Origin: JBGSUZ01 sp043770095
GTDB taxonomy: Bacteria > Bacillota > Clostridia > Peptostreptococcales > Acidaminobacteraceae
Assembly (NCBI GenBank): GCA_043770095.1
Contig: JAYVIR010000068.1
Coordinates: forward strand, 1 to 25,090
Reading direction: 5' to 3'
DNA: 25,090 bases
A program made the translations under genes and the position numbers. Shown in pieces: positions 7,654-16,406 of this stretch (the stretch's first letter is position 1; the number at the start of each line of letters is the position of its first letter). The notes below the pieces were generated by a model. It ran no database searches. It saw only the letters and a list, made by a program, of their open reading frames with translations, and was not told where the DNA came from.

Positions 7654-9337
7654 CTACCTGCTCTCCTTTCGAAATATGTGGTCCATGATAACGAATGACC
7701 AACATTGTAATATCATCCGATTGAGGTGCCTCTTTAACAAAGTCTTTTATGTCACTTTGAAGCTGATGAACAATTATGGCCTCATCCGAATCTCCCAAAG
7801 TTGATAGACACTCTAAAAGTTTGGCCTCTGAAAACTGTTTGTCTTCAATATTCATCGCTTCAGTGACACCATCAGAATAGATAAAAATGGCATCATTGAC
7901 GCTGAATTGCATGGTTTCTTCGAAGTACTTCGTATTTTCAATTCCTGCAACGACAAAACTCTTATGAGGTTTAATGTAATCAAACGGACTTCCATTCATA
8001 TGAACAAGCGGCGGGTTATGCCCTGCATTCGCATATTTCATTTCTCCTGTGGTAACATCCAATATGCCTAAAAATACCGTTACAAACATCATTTCTTCAT
8101 TATCCGAACACAGTATATTGTTCACTTTGTAAAGAATTTGGTCTGTCGTGTCATTTGCCAGTGCTTGGGTTTTGATCAAGCTTTTCGTAATGACCATAAA
8201 CAATGCTGCTGGAACACCTTTTCCAGAAACATCTCCTAGAACAAAGAACATCCTAGTGTCATCAATGAAGAAGAAATCATAGAAGTCGCCTCCCACCTCT
8301 TTTGCCGGATCCATTAAGGCGTAAAGACTCACCTCAGTACGGTTAGGGAAAGCTGGGAAAATTCTAGGCAGCATACTGGTTTGAATTTTATTGGCAATTT
8401 GAAGCTCACTTTCAATTTTTTCTTTTTCTGATGTTGTAATCCGAAGGTTTTCGATGTATTTTTTGAGTTCCTCGCTCATGAAATTAAAGGCCTCTGCAAG
8501 TTCTTCAATTTCATCTCCTGTTTCAATTGACAAATGGTGTGTTAAATCGCCGCTCCCAATTTTATGGGTGCCTTCAATAAGCACTGTAAGCGGATTGGTG
8601 ATGCGCTTTGATAACATAAAACCAATCAAAGAAGCCACAATCAATAAACACACTCCAAATTGTGCAATTTGAATCATTAAGGTTCTGAGCTTGTTATAAA
8701 TGAAATCTATTGAAGCATCTATGCAGACGACACCAGCAATTTGGTCATTTGAGTCTAGAACTCTTGCATATCCTGTAATCCAAACGCCCTGTTCATCGCT
8801 ATAAGGTTTAGATGCAAAATATGGGACGCCACTATAGATTTGTGTCACATCTTTGACTTGAACCTCATTTTTATTTTGAAGTCCAAATTCAAATCCAATT
8901 TTCTTTTCTTTTGTGTTAAAAGCGTCAGTACCATAAAAGACTTGGTCACCGTCTTTCCAAAGGGTATAGGTGTATACTGCCTTCAAATAACGTCCGCCGC
9001 GTTTTCCTTCTGTCGCTAAAAATTCAGAGATTTGTGAGACCGGAATTTTATTGGCAGACTCAAGCACAAGCCGAAGTTCTTCTTCTACAGCCGCTAACGC
9101 AATTTTATCTTGTTGTTTGGTACTTCTAATTTGATTAAGATTGTCCCCATCTATGTGACTTGCCGCATAATAGGCGAGTGATGATAGGCGTTTGCCAGTG
9201 TCGTCTATTAATGCATTATACTGGGCATATGCCGCCGCAATCCCAACGCAGGTCACCGAAATGAGAATAAAAGCAATAAAATAAAAGGTGATTTTAGTTC
9301 TCAATTTTAATTTCAAATGCTTTTTCAAACGTTCCAT
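7637..9337 (-). CDS. Membrane sensor Ser/Thr phosphatase, RsbU/SpoIIE type (HAMP-PP2C)
   Basis: A 566-residue protein that would dephosphorylate STAS-domain antagonists in response to an external signal. In order: an N-terminal membrane helix (about 14-36), an extracytoplasmic Cache-like sensor (about 37-205), a second membrane helix (about 208-230), HAMP (about 230-285), a coiled linker (EKEKIESELQIANKIQ), and a SpoIIE/PP2C domain. The phosphatase motifs are intact: GGDFYD with metal-binding Asp351 and Asp354, LGDVSGKG with Asp369, NAGHNPP, YSDGVTEA and SDD (Asp541, Asp542). The start has a GAGG site seven bases upstream. It follows the kinase gene after a 72-base gap that contains a hairpin. 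Its likely substrates are the two STAS proteins of the same operon. Confidence 0.94.
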   Translation of the reverse strand: MERLKKHLKLKLRTKITFYFIAFILISVTCVGIAAAYAQYNALIDDTGKRLSSLAYYAASHIDGDNLNQIRSTKQQDKIALAAVEEELRLVLESANKIPVSQISEFLATEGKRGGRYLKAVYTYTLWKDGDQVFYGTDAFNTKEKKIGFEFGLQNKNEVQVKDVTQIYSGVPYFASKPYSDEQGVWITGYARVLDSNDQIAGVVCIDASIDFIYNKLRTLMIQIAQFGVCLLIVASLIGFMLSKRITNPLTVLIEGTHKIGSGDLTHHLSIETGDEIEELAEAFNFMSEELKKYIENLRITTSEKEKIESELQIANKIQTSMLPRIFPAFPNRTEVSLYALMDPAKEVGGDFYDFFFIDDTRMFFVLGDVSGKGVPAALFMVITKSLIKTQALANDTTDQILYKVNNILCSDNEEMMFVTVFLGILDVTTGEMKYANAGHNPPLVHMNGSPFDYIKPHKSFVVAGIENTKYFEETMQFSVNDAIFIYSDGVTEAMNIEDKQFSEAKLLECLSTLGDSDEAIIVHQLQSDIKDFVKEAPQSDDITMLVIRYHGPHISKGEQVDESTS

Positions 9338-9361
9338 ATCATAACCTCTTTGGATTAGGAT

Positions 9362-9395
9362 ATGACGGTTAAAGGATTATGCCTCGAACCGTCAT
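9362..9395 (-). other. Hairpin between the kinase and phosphatase genes
   Basis: ATGACGGTT and AACCGTCAT form a perfect 9-bp inverted repeat, and the loop can add three more pairs (AGG/CCT) across a small internal loop. It sits in the widest gap of the operon (72 bases). No T-run follows, so it is not a standard terminator; it may mark mRNA processing or protection, or partial attenuation. Confidence 0.6.
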
Positions 9396-9409
9396 GGGGG
9401 CTACACACA

Positions 9410-9823
9410 TTAAAACTTCTTTTTCAAATACAATCTGTTTTTACCCTCAACTCTCTCATAACAGACCTTATCCATGATATTTTTAATCATGTAGATCCCG
9501 AGTCCACCAATTTTTCTTTCATGAATATCAATTTCCAAATCTGGGTCTTCCGATTCTAACGGATTAAACGCAACACCTTCATCTTCTAGGATAATTTCTA
9601 CTTCCTGACTTTCAATAAAAATTTTATAGGAAATAGTCACTAAACCACCTTCAGCTAAGTAGGCATAATGAATGACGTTAACCAACGCTTCTTCACAAAC
9701 CAAGCGAATTTGATGTTTTTGTTTGGCAGTGAGCTCTAGACTTTCTAGACCCATCAAAATGTAATCTAACATTTCTTCTAAATGCTCAATTTTAGCTAAG
9801 AATCGACGTGTCTCCATGACCAT
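9410..9823 (-). CDS. RsbW-like anti-sigma factor / serine kinase (HATPase_c_2)
   Basis: A 137-residue GHKL ATPase of the RsbW/SpoIIAB class, whose members bind and phosphorylate STAS antagonists and sequester a partner protein. The N box is EEALVNVIHYAY (Glu44/45, Asn49), the G1 box EDEGVAFNP (Asp81, Gly83), and the Gly-rich lid GGLGIYMIKNIMD (106-118). Length is normal. It lies 8 bases after the STAS gene, the order usual in rsb and spoIIA operons, and just before the phosphatase gene. Classic operons also carry the sigma factor that this kinase would hold; none is present in the window. Its target is therefore either encoded elsewhere or is not a sigma factor. Family and ATP-binding motifs are clear. 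Confidence 0.92.
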   Translation of the reverse strand: MVMETRRFLAKIEHLEEMLDYILMGLESLELTAKQKHQIRLVCEEALVNVIHYAYLAEGGLVTISYKIFIESQEVEIILEDEGVAFNPLESEDPDLEIDIHERKIGGLGIYMIKNIMDKVCYERVEGKNRLYLKKKF

Positions 9824-9831
9824 CTCAACCT

Positions 9832-10146
9832 TTAAAAGGTATCAGCAATCTTTAAGAAACTATCAAGACCGCTCATATTAATCACTTCTAATACAGCCTC
9901 TTGTGGTTTAATCAAATACACTTCCACATTGCTACCCAATTTTTGCTTGGCAAAAATCAGGGTACGAAGACCCGCACTAGACATATATTCCATGTTTTCA
10001 CCGTAGAATACAATTTTACCGATGCCTTGATTCATATATTTTTTAAATTCGTCCATTAATTCTGGCGCTTTCACTGCATCTAATTTGCCTTTAATATTGA
10101 CTTTTAGAATATCCTCTTCTTTAACAACCGTTACGATAGATTCCAT
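9832..10146 (-). CDS. STAS-domain anti-sigma factor antagonist (second of two)
   Basis: A 104-residue single-domain STAS protein of the SpoIIAA/RsbV type. The conserved loop reads YMSSAGLR, with Ser57 in the position phosphorylated in SpoIIAA. The rest shows the alternating strand/helix pattern of the fold and ends with a typical MSGLDSFLKI helix. It is followed after 8 bases by the RsbW-like kinase, its probable partner, and preceded by glgX. In its unphosphorylated form it would be expected to bind the kinase; the SpoIIE phosphatase downstream would reset it. The ATG has a GAGGAG site. Confidence 0.92.
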   Translation of the reverse strand: MESIVTVVKEEDILKVNIKGKLDAVKAPELMDEFKKYMNQGIGKIVFYGENMEYMSSAGLRTLIFAKQKLGSNVEVYLIKPQEAVLEVINMSGLDSFLKIADTF

Positions 10147-10167
10147 TAAGCTTCTCTCCTCTCATCT

Positions 10168-12285
10168 TCAAGGTTTGCCAATTAAAATAATCACCGATCT
10201 GGCGCTGACGTTTATTCCCGGCTGATACGACAACCGTTTGACATCTTCTAAATCCCAAATGTCTTCTCCATAGGCCATGTCAGTATTGGCAAATATATAC
10301 CAGTCATATCCTTCTGGCAAACTTGGTAACTCGACATACTGGCTTTCCCATTTCATATTCATCGCTACATATAAAAACTCATCTTGATTTTCAAGAATCT
10401 CGCTTTTGTCACAGTAGAGGACGCCAAGCAAACGGCTTTCTGCTGAAAAATCAGCTTCCCACGGTTTAACGCCATGATAGGAAATGAGTGGATAACCATA
10501 AATACTATCTCCGCAGAGATCGCTTATTTGTTTGCTTTTAATGAAATTACAACGCTTCCTCAGCTCAATCATATGCTTCACATAATTTAACAAATCTTTG
10601 TTTTCTTCGGGCTGCTTCCAGTGCAGCCACGTGATTTCATTATCTTGACAATACGTATTGTTATTGCCATATTGGGTATTCCCAAATTCATCGCCTGAGA
10701 GGATCATTGGCACCCCTTGACTGATGAGGAGCATGCTCATGGCATTTTTTATTTGCTTCTTGCGAAGGAACTTAATGCCCTCATCTTCTGTTTCTCCCTC
10801 ACAGCCGCAGTTCCAACTGTCATTGTCATCTGAGCCGTCATTATTGCCTTCTCCGTTGGCATCATTGTGTTTATGGTCGTAAGACACCATGTCCATTAAA
10901 GTAAAGCCATCGTGGCATGTGACAAAGTTGATGGAGGCAGAGGCACCTCTGTATTTGACATCATAAAGGTCGGGTGAACCTTCAAGTCTTCTGGTCATTG
11001 CCAAAGTTTGATTGGGTTCTCCTTTTATAAATTTTCTAAGGGTATCTCGGTATTTCCCATTCCACTCAGCCCATCTTCCCCATGAAGGGAATGAGCCTAC
11101 TTGGTAAAGACCGCCTGCATCCCATGCCTCTGCTATTAACTTAACTTTTCCTAAAACAGGGTCAAAAGCCAGTGTTTCTAACAGTGGGGGGTTATGCATC
11201 GGAGAACCATCTTGATTTCGACCCAAAATGGTCGCAAGGTCAAACCTAAAACCGTCAATATGATATTCAGATGCCCAATATCTGAGGCAGTCAAGAATCA
11301 TATTTCGAACAACTGGGTTGTTGCAATTTAACGTATTGCCGCAACCGCTAAAATTGTAATAGTAACCCTCGGGCGTAAGCATGTAATAAGTTTTATTGTC
11401 TATGCCTCTAAAGGAGATGTACGGCCCGCGTTCATTGCCTTCTGCGGTATGGTTAAATACCACGTCTAGCATGACTTCTATGCCATTTTGATGCAGTTCC
11501 TTTACAAGGGTTTTGACTTCATCGACTTGCATGCCATATTTTCCAGTTGCAGCGTACCCTGATTTGGGAGCAAAGAACCCGACGGTGCTGTAACCCCAAT
11601 AATTTAAGAGTTGCTGCCCTGTCACCGGCGAAGGTTTGGCATTCTCAAATTCGTCAAACTCATAGATTGGCATGAGTTCCAAACAGTTTATGCCCAGGCT
11701 CTTTAAATAGGGGATCTTCTCACGTGCCGCTGCAAAGGTTCCTGGATATTTAGTATTTGAAGATTCGTGCTTTGTGAAACCCCTCACATGTGTCTCATAA
11801 ATGATCAAATCTCGCATCGGAATTTCTAAAGGCTTATCACCCTGCCAGTCAAAGTCGTCTTGCACAATTTTTGAGCGGTATTGAAAAGGATCATTCCAAT
11901 CGGGTGTCACGCCCCAAATATCCCTTCCGCCCATTGCTTTCGCATAAGGGTCTAACAAGTATTTGTCTTTATTAAACCAATGTCCCATTTGAAAATCGTT
12001 TGGACCATCCATTCTAAAAGCATATTCAATGTTTTCAAACTCTAAGTCGAATACCACAATGGTAAAGACGTTTCCTATTCTGTATGCTTCCGGAAAAGGA
12101 ATAACCGCAAATGGCTCCCGTTCTCGTTTGTTAAACAGCACCAACTCACAGGTCGTCGCATACATCGAGTAGACAGAAAAATTGACACCACCAGGGACAA
12201 TGGTTGCCCCAAAAGGAATAGGTTTTCCGGGTCTTAAGTCAAAATCACCGTATCGGTCTGTCGGGTACGTATCAACTCTATACAT
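10168..12285 (-). CDS. glgX: Glycogen debranching enzyme / isoamylase-type GH13
   Basis: A 705-residue alpha-glucan debranching enzyme that hydrolyses alpha-1,6 branch points in glycogen-like polymers. It has an N-terminal CBM48-like domain (about 15-140, including GVNFSVYS and YAFRMDGP), a GH13 catalytic barrel (about 160-590) and a C-terminal beta domain. Catalytic motifs are complete: DVVFNHT, GFRFDLA with nucleophile Asp349, IAEAWD with acid/base Glu386, and VTCHDG with His458/Asp459. It contains the acidic Asn/Asp/Glu-rich loop often seen in GlgX/TreX (NDANGEGNNDGSDDND). It starts one base after the upstream STAS stop, with the AAGGAAGGG site inside that gene, so translation is probably coupled. 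No glgA, B, C or P lies in the window; the enzyme is placed inside a signalling operon instead of a glycogen operon, which is unusual. Confidence 0.94.
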   Translation of the reverse strand: MYRVDTYPTDRYGDFDLRPGKPIPFGATIVPGGVNFSVYSMYATTCELVLFNKREREPFAVIPFPEAYRIGNVFTIVVFDLEFENIEYAFRMDGPNDFQMGHWFNKDKYLLDPYAKAMGGRDIWGVTPDWNDPFQYRSKIVQDDFDWQGDKPLEIPMRDLIIYETHVRGFTKHESSNTKYPGTFAAAREKIPYLKSLGINCLELMPIYEFDEFENAKPSPVTGQQLLNYWGYSTVGFFAPKSGYAATGKYGMQVDEVKTLVKELHQNGIEVMLDVVFNHTAEGNERGPYISFRGIDNKTYYMLTPEGYYYNFSGCGNTLNCNNPVVRNMILDCLRYWASEYHIDGFRFDLATILGRNQDGSPMHNPPLLETLAFDPVLGKVKLIAEAWDAGGLYQVGSFPSWGRWAEWNGKYRDTLRKFIKGEPNQTLAMTRRLEGSPDLYDVKYRGASASINFVTCHDGFTLMDMVSYDHKHNDANGEGNNDGSDDNDSWNCGCEGETEDEGIKFLRKKQIKNAMSMLLISQGVPMILSGDEFGNTQYGNNNTYCQDNEITWLHWKQPEENKDLLNYVKHMIELRKRCNFIKSKQISDLCGDSIYGYPLISYHGVKPWEADFSAESRLLGVLYCDKSEILENQDEFLYVAMNMKWESQYVELPSLPEGYDWYIFANTDMAYGEDIWDLEDVKRLSYQPGINVSARSVIILIGKP

Positions 12286-12286
12286 A

Positions 12287-12625
12287 TTATCCCTTCCTTA
12301 TTGCCAGCTTGGCTTCATCAATTGTTTCAAATCGATCGAAAATAGAACTAAAGCCGGTCATTTCCATCACATCGTGCACTTCCTCGGTGAGGTTCACAAA
12401 GACGCCTTTACCGCCAATTTTAGCGAGCTGTTTGGCGGTAATTAAAAGCACTCTAAGACCTGCGCTAGAAACATATAAACATTTTTCCATGTCGATGATA
12501 ATAGAATGGTTGGGACTGACGTATCCTAGAATTTTCTCCTGTGCATAGTCTGCTGTTGTCCCATCTAAGTTGCCCTCTAATTTCAAGGTTGTAATTTCGT
12601 TGTCATTGACAGTTTCAATATTCAT
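12287..12625 (-). CDS. STAS-domain anti-sigma factor antagonist (first of two)
   Basis: A 112-residue single-domain STAS protein. The conserved loop is LYVSSAGLRVLL with Ser54 in the phosphorylation position, and it ends with a MTGFSSIFDRFET helix. It is distinct from the other STAS protein of the operon (different N-terminus and loop context), so the two are paralogues, not a recent copy. It is wedged between the AGE-like enzyme gene (19 bases away) and glgX (1 base away), with a GAGGAGG site. Being next to enzymes and apart from the kinase suggests that it either feeds the same kinase or ties the switch to a neighbouring enzyme; the latter is inference. Confidence 0.92.
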   Translation of the reverse strand: MNIETVNDNEITTLKLEGNLDGTTADYAQEKILGYVSPNHSIIIDMEKCLYVSSAGLRVLLITAKQLAKIGGKGVFVNLTEEVHDVMEMTGFSSIFDRFETIDEAKLAIRKG

Positions 12626-12644
12626 GTTTTCCTCCTCAAAGTCC

Positions 12645-14462
12645 TTATTTTGCTTCTATGCGTACTTTAATTTTTGGTCTATAAGGGAGATTCGGCAAAT
12701 CTACAGTAAAGTTGTCTGCGTCAAATCTAAACCAAGGCTGGTCATCTACCCATACTTTTGTAATATGAGCTGCGCCTTTAGGGAGGATATCTGGCTCAAC
12801 GTGGAGCACGTTGTCTACAAAACCGTTTACGTGTGGTTTAAAATACAAATCAACAGGCTGTTTTGTATGAAGCAAGTTGATATACACCGTAGACAAATAG
12901 GCAAGCTCCACAGAGTGATAAGCGCTCATCGAGTGGCTGCCTTTTTTTCTTTCATTTCCCATCAAGTAAGGCAATCCATTATTGAGAACGTTAAAGTAGA
13001 CTGCCCCGTCGTCATGGTCAAGTTGATAAATACTGTAGAATGATGCGCCTTCTCTTGCTAGCTTAAGATATTTTTCGTCTCTTAATACGCCATACATAAT
13101 TTGATAAGCTAAAATTAACTGCTCCTGCTGCCACCAAGCTTTACGGTCATGCCATGCAAATCGATGTACCTCTTCTTCCCCTCTAAGGGTTCTTTGCATA
13201 ACGTCGTAGCAACCGCCTCTTTGGTTGTCAATGCCTACCGTTGGCATCACTTCAGCAATTTTCTTAGCCAAATTGACGTACTGAACTTTTGGAATGTCAC
13301 TGTTAATTCTCATTAAATTCCAAGCGATTTTAAGATTGTGCCCGACGACTGCAGTATCTTGCTGCCAACCCCAAGTCTTATCATGGCTCCAGTCTTCATG
13401 GAAACGTTCTTGCACAAATGGGCTGTGCTGATAGTCAGGGAAATATTTTTCAATACAATCGGCTGTATACTCTAAGAATTTTTTGTGTTTCTCGTCTTTT
13501 GTGGCAAGCCACAAGTTAATCAAATAAGCAGGTGCATGGTCGCCCACAGAATTCCAATTTTTCTTTGCTCTATTTTGACCCAAAGACTCGCTTCTAGGAT
13601 TTAACGTAATCGGATCAAGGTGTGAGAAGTAGCCGCCTTGTTCTTTGTCTAAATAGAAACGTTCAAATAAATCCATGGTCATCTGAATATCCTTCATGAT
13701 AGAAGGGTCGCCATTAACGCGATATGTTTGCGTTGGCCCTGCTAAGGCATAGATTTGTTCATACATTGGAATGGCATCGTAGTCATCTCCAAATTCAGAG
13801 GCAAGAATCTTCGTGTCGCCAGTTTCTTTGTAGTCAACGCCATGGTACCAATAAATAATATTTTCATCATAATCATAAAAACGCATGTGATCTCTTAAAT
13901 ACTGTGTGCCCTTTTCAGCAACTTCTAAGTATTTGTCTTCTCCAGTCATTAAATAAGTGGAGGCAAATCCATAAATCATTCTAGAGATGGTGTCAGTTTC
14001 CTGTCTATAACTGCCGTCCTTTTGCCCAGAAAGTCCAATAGTTGTTCTATAATTGTCATAATTAATATTATCTTCTGATCCAAACTGCGCCTTAAGGAAA
14101 AAGTCGCATATGCTTTTGGCTTGATTGACCCACCAGTTTGGTTCTTCAAATCTGAAAGTTCCCGATTTATGATCAGGAAAATCAATAATTTTGGCTTCGA
14201 AGACATGTGTTCCTTTTTGTGGATAGAAAATGCCATAAGCGGATAAATATTGGCCATCTTTCAACAAATTTCTCATATCGCCTGTCACATCAGAGTAATC
14301 TTCGTTTAAATTTCTCAGTCCTCTAGCGAAGGTCTGACTGGTCAGTTTTACGGGATGTTCCACCCCATCTGTTGTGGTTAAAACAAAACTCTCGTTACTG
14401 GCATCAAATGCACTGGCATAACCTGAAATGGTATCAGAAAACTCATATTTCATACTCTTCAT
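12645..14462 (-). CDS. AGE-family (N-acylglucosamine 2-epimerase / cellobiose epimerase-like) protein
   Basis: A 605-residue protein. An N-terminal beta-rich region (about 1-105) precedes an (alpha/alpha)6 barrel of the AGE superfamily (about 110-540) and a short C-terminal beta tail. Family-like motifs include SRMIYGFASTYL (near 162), GHNLKIAWNL with His375 where AGE/CE enzymes keep a catalytic His, and WWQQEQLILAY (Trp443/444). Typical AGE and cellobiose 2-epimerases are near 400 residues, so both ends are extra. Known members invert C2 of sugars or isomerise mannose/glucose; here the substrate is unknown. Its start overlaps the sensor gene's stop (ATGA). Alternatives are a glycosidase of similar fold (GH88, GH105 or GH127-like); I favour AGE from the WWQQE and HNLKIAWNL motifs. 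Confidence 0.78.
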   Translation of the reverse strand: MKSMKYEFSDTISGYASAFDASNESFVLTTTDGVEHPVKLTSQTFARGLRNLNEDYSDVTGDMRNLLKDGQYLSAYGIFYPQKGTHVFEAKIIDFPDHKSGTFRFEEPNWWVNQAKSICDFFLKAQFGSEDNINYDNYRTTIGLSGQKDGSYRQETDTISRMIYGFASTYLMTGEDKYLEVAEKGTQYLRDHMRFYDYDENIIYWYHGVDYKETGDTKILASEFGDDYDAIPMYEQIYALAGPTQTYRVNGDPSIMKDIQMTMDLFERFYLDKEQGGYFSHLDPITLNPRSESLGQNRAKKNWNSVGDHAPAYLINLWLATKDEKHKKFLEYTADCIEKYFPDYQHSPFVQERFHEDWSHDKTWGWQQDTAVVGHNLKIAWNLMRINSDIPKVQYVNLAKKIAEVMPTVGIDNQRGGCYDVMQRTLRGEEEVHRFAWHDRKAWWQQEQLILAYQIMYGVLRDEKYLKLAREGASFYSIYQLDHDDGAVYFNVLNNGLPYLMGNERKKGSHSMSAYHSVELAYLSTVYINLLHTKQPVDLYFKPHVNGFVDNVLHVEPDILPKGAAHITKVWVDDQPWFRFDADNFTVDLPNLPYRPKIKVRIEAK

Positions 14463-15682
14463 CCTCTCCCTTTTTCTAGATTAATTAATTCCTCATCACT
14501 GTCTAAGTCCTGATAGAATTCTGCCCTAGCCGTCGGTTTTTGTCTTAATAAAAGTAAGCTCACCAAGCCAATGAACACGCCTACAATTACCATAATAATT
14601 TCTGCTTGAACGACGTTCTCTTGAAGTTTTTGCTTATGAAAATCTCTGGATAAGACAACGTTGATTAAATATTTTTTGAGTGAAGCATCTCGCATAAGTG
14701 GCAAATTGAAATTGTACTGCGGGTCAATTAGCTCCTCTTGCATGAGAATCAGATTTTGTGTTTTATAAAGTACTTCTCCTCTCATGTCTGCGATGTAAAG
14801 ACTTTGAATCTCAGGAACCGCATTGGTCACCATGTTGAGCCATTGTTCAATTTCACCAAATTCTTCAGCGGGAACCCCTTTAGCTACCACTTTGTTGAGT
14901 TCCCTTTGAATGCTTTTTGCGATAAACGAGGTATTCGTTTTAGTCGACTCAATGTAACGTTCTTTTAATAAGCCATAATTAACGAAACTGAGTGCCGCTT
15001 GCCCTAGAGTGACTACTATGATTAATAAAACACTCAACTTGATAAAATAGCGACGATCAGTGTCCTTTTTATTTTTGAAAAACAATTGTAAAATAATAAA
15101 TGTTACAAGGGCCGCTGCCACAATCCACAAAGTTTTAATGTACATGCCTTTTGTGTAACGAAGAACTTCTTGATCAATGACACTTCCAGATATGACGAGA
15201 ACAAGACCAGCAACATTTATATTATCGCTATTTTGTATTGGCAGTATCACATAATGGTTGCCACTAAAAGACACGACATTATGGTGCGTACGCATCATTT
15301 CATAAATTGCTTGCTCGTTTTGCACAAACATTTGTTTGACGGCTTCTGGCTCCAAATGATATAATGGGTCATTTTTCAAACTGTATGAAGTGGTGCCATC
15401 CGCTAAAATAATCTGTACTTCTAAAATGTCTTTAGATTTTTCTCGAACACTTGTAAGAACAGATGCCATACCAATAAATTGATCAATATTTTTCCCATAT
15501 TTCAAGGCATATTCAATATTTCGAACAGGTTCGCTGCCAAGAACGCTATAACTTGCTACTACGGACTCGGTATAGTTCTTTTTGAATGTTTGGACATCAA
15601 TGAAATAGACCATCGTTAAAATGACTAAAATCAACCCTAACGAAATGGAAATCAGCACTTTTCGAGATTTAATGGTGTCCAT
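14459..15682 (-). CDS. Membrane sensor module, stand-alone copy (two extracytoplasmic domains)
   Basis: A 407-residue membrane protein with no enzymatic output domain. Layout: TM1 (about 9-28), a Cache-like extracytoplasmic domain (about 30-178), TM2 (about 184-202), TM3 (about 214-234), a second extracytoplasmic domain (about 236-370), TM4 (about 374-397) and a short acidic cytoplasmic tail. It is clearly paralogous to the first 385 or so residues of the MFS fusion two genes upstream: shared features are a YSVLG...IEYA-(L/I)-x-YGK motif after TM1 and an EF...I(E/D)QWL...VP(E/D)I motif in the second domain. Starts 3 bases after the GNAT stop, with GGAGGG inside that gene. It may pair with the MFS fusion or with the SpoIIE phosphatase as a receptor; this is inferred. 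I know of no named family for it. Confidence 0.8.
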   Translation of the reverse strand: MDTIKSRKVLISISLGLILVILTMVYFIDVQTFKKNYTESVVASYSVLGSEPVRNIEYALKYGKNIDQFIGMASVLTSVREKSKDILEVQIILADGTTSYSLKNDPLYHLEPEAVKQMFVQNEQAIYEMMRTHHNVVSFSGNHYVILPIQNSDNINVAGLVLVISGSVIDQEVLRYTKGMYIKTLWIVAAALVTFIILQLFFKNKKDTDRRYFIKLSVLLIIVVTLGQAALSFVNYGLLKERYIESTKTNTSFIAKSIQRELNKVVAKGVPAEEFGEIEQWLNMVTNAVPEIQSLYIADMRGEVLYKTQNLILMQEELIDPQYNFNLPLMRDASLKKYLINVVLSRDFHKQKLQENVVQAEIIMVIVGVFIGLVSLLLLRQKPTARAEFYQDLDSDEELINLEKGRG

Positions 15683-15685
15683 TGG

Positions 15686-16354
15686 CTAAACCCTCCACTC
15701 GGCTTTTTCAAATTGAACAAACTGAATTTTATCTTTTTGAATAAGATTCGTACCCACAAACCCTTGATCTAAATATTGTCTTTGACTGGCTAAATCGTCT
15801 AAGCAAACCATGTGTTTTTCACCACTTAGAACCTTGACTTCGCTATCTGCTCTTCTAAGTAAAATATAGCGCAAGACACCACCGTATTTTTCTTTTAAAT
15901 TGACAATGACAAACGATTCATCCATGGTACTTTTAAGACTTGGAATATTAAAGGGATAGACCGTCGTACATAAATAGCGATGATCTTTCCAAGTGATTAA
16001 TGCGTCTCGAAGGCATTCTTTAAACAAAGAACGCATCAAACCATTCCCTCTGTAAGGTGGCAAAACATGGCTCAACTCACCGTGTAGAAGTAGTTGTATA
16101 TCTTCAAAGCTTAGGCCAATATCAATTCCCAAATTTTCGTTTTCTGGCGGTTTCACAATGACATAAAAGGCAATCATTTTTTCGCCAGAGTAGGCAGCAT
16201 ATACCACGCCATATTGTGGATCCAAACTTCTTCGAAATTCTTCCATCGAAAAATCCACGCAAAGTTCTGTTGACTGATTATAAAGCTGATTCTTCATTTC
16301 CATCTCTTTGAGAGGTTGAAGATCTACTATGCTCAATCTTCTATAACTTGCCAT
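15686..16354 (-). CDS. GNAT-family N-acetyltransferase
   Basis: A 222-residue acetyl-CoA-dependent acetyltransferase. The acetyl-CoA loop (motif A) is VLPPYRGNGLMRSLF, matching the R-x-x-G-x-G/A pattern, and is followed by a motif B-like NIPSLKSTMDESF segment. The acceptor, protein or small molecule, cannot be told. The first ATG (16354) has no good ribosome binding site, but the frame stays open upstream to 16456, and a nearly full-length anti-SD match (AAGAAAGGGGGGT, 16439-16427) lies ten bases before an ATT at 16417. Starting there would add 21 residues and overlap the MFS stop. I give the ATG start for safety. The gene sits between the two sensor-module genes, so it probably belongs to that part of the system. 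Confidence 0.85.
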   Translation of the reverse strand: MASYRRLSIVDLQPLKEMEMKNQLYNQSTELCVDFSMEEFRRSLDPQYGVVYAAYSGEKMIAFYVIVKPPENENLGIDIGLSFEDIQLLLHGELSHVLPPYRGNGLMRSLFKECLRDALITWKDHRYLCTTVYPFNIPSLKSTMDESFVIVNLKEKYGGVLRYILLRRADSEVKVLSGEKHMVCLDDLASQRQYLDQGFVGTNLIQKDKIQFVQFEKAEWRV

Positions 16355-16406
16355 TTCAATTTTATCCGTTCTGTTGTTCGTGACCTTAATAGCGTTCGCA
16401 GTTTGA

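Noticed and set aside
9362..9559. A 65-residue plus-strand open frame between the kinase and phosphatase genes
   Set aside because: It is largely antisense to the RsbW-like gene and begins within the hairpin, with no ribosome binding site.
9410..12625. A sigma factor hidden in the partner-switching operon
   Set aside because: I looked for helix-turn-helix sigma regions in every reading frame large enough in this part of the operon and found none; the spaces are filled by GlgX and STAS proteins.
12570..13043. A 157-residue plus-strand open frame across the start of the STAS gene and the end of the AGE-like gene
   Set aside because: It lies antisense to two well-supported genes, has no ribosome binding site or recognisable motif, and its composition is that of a reverse-frame shadow.
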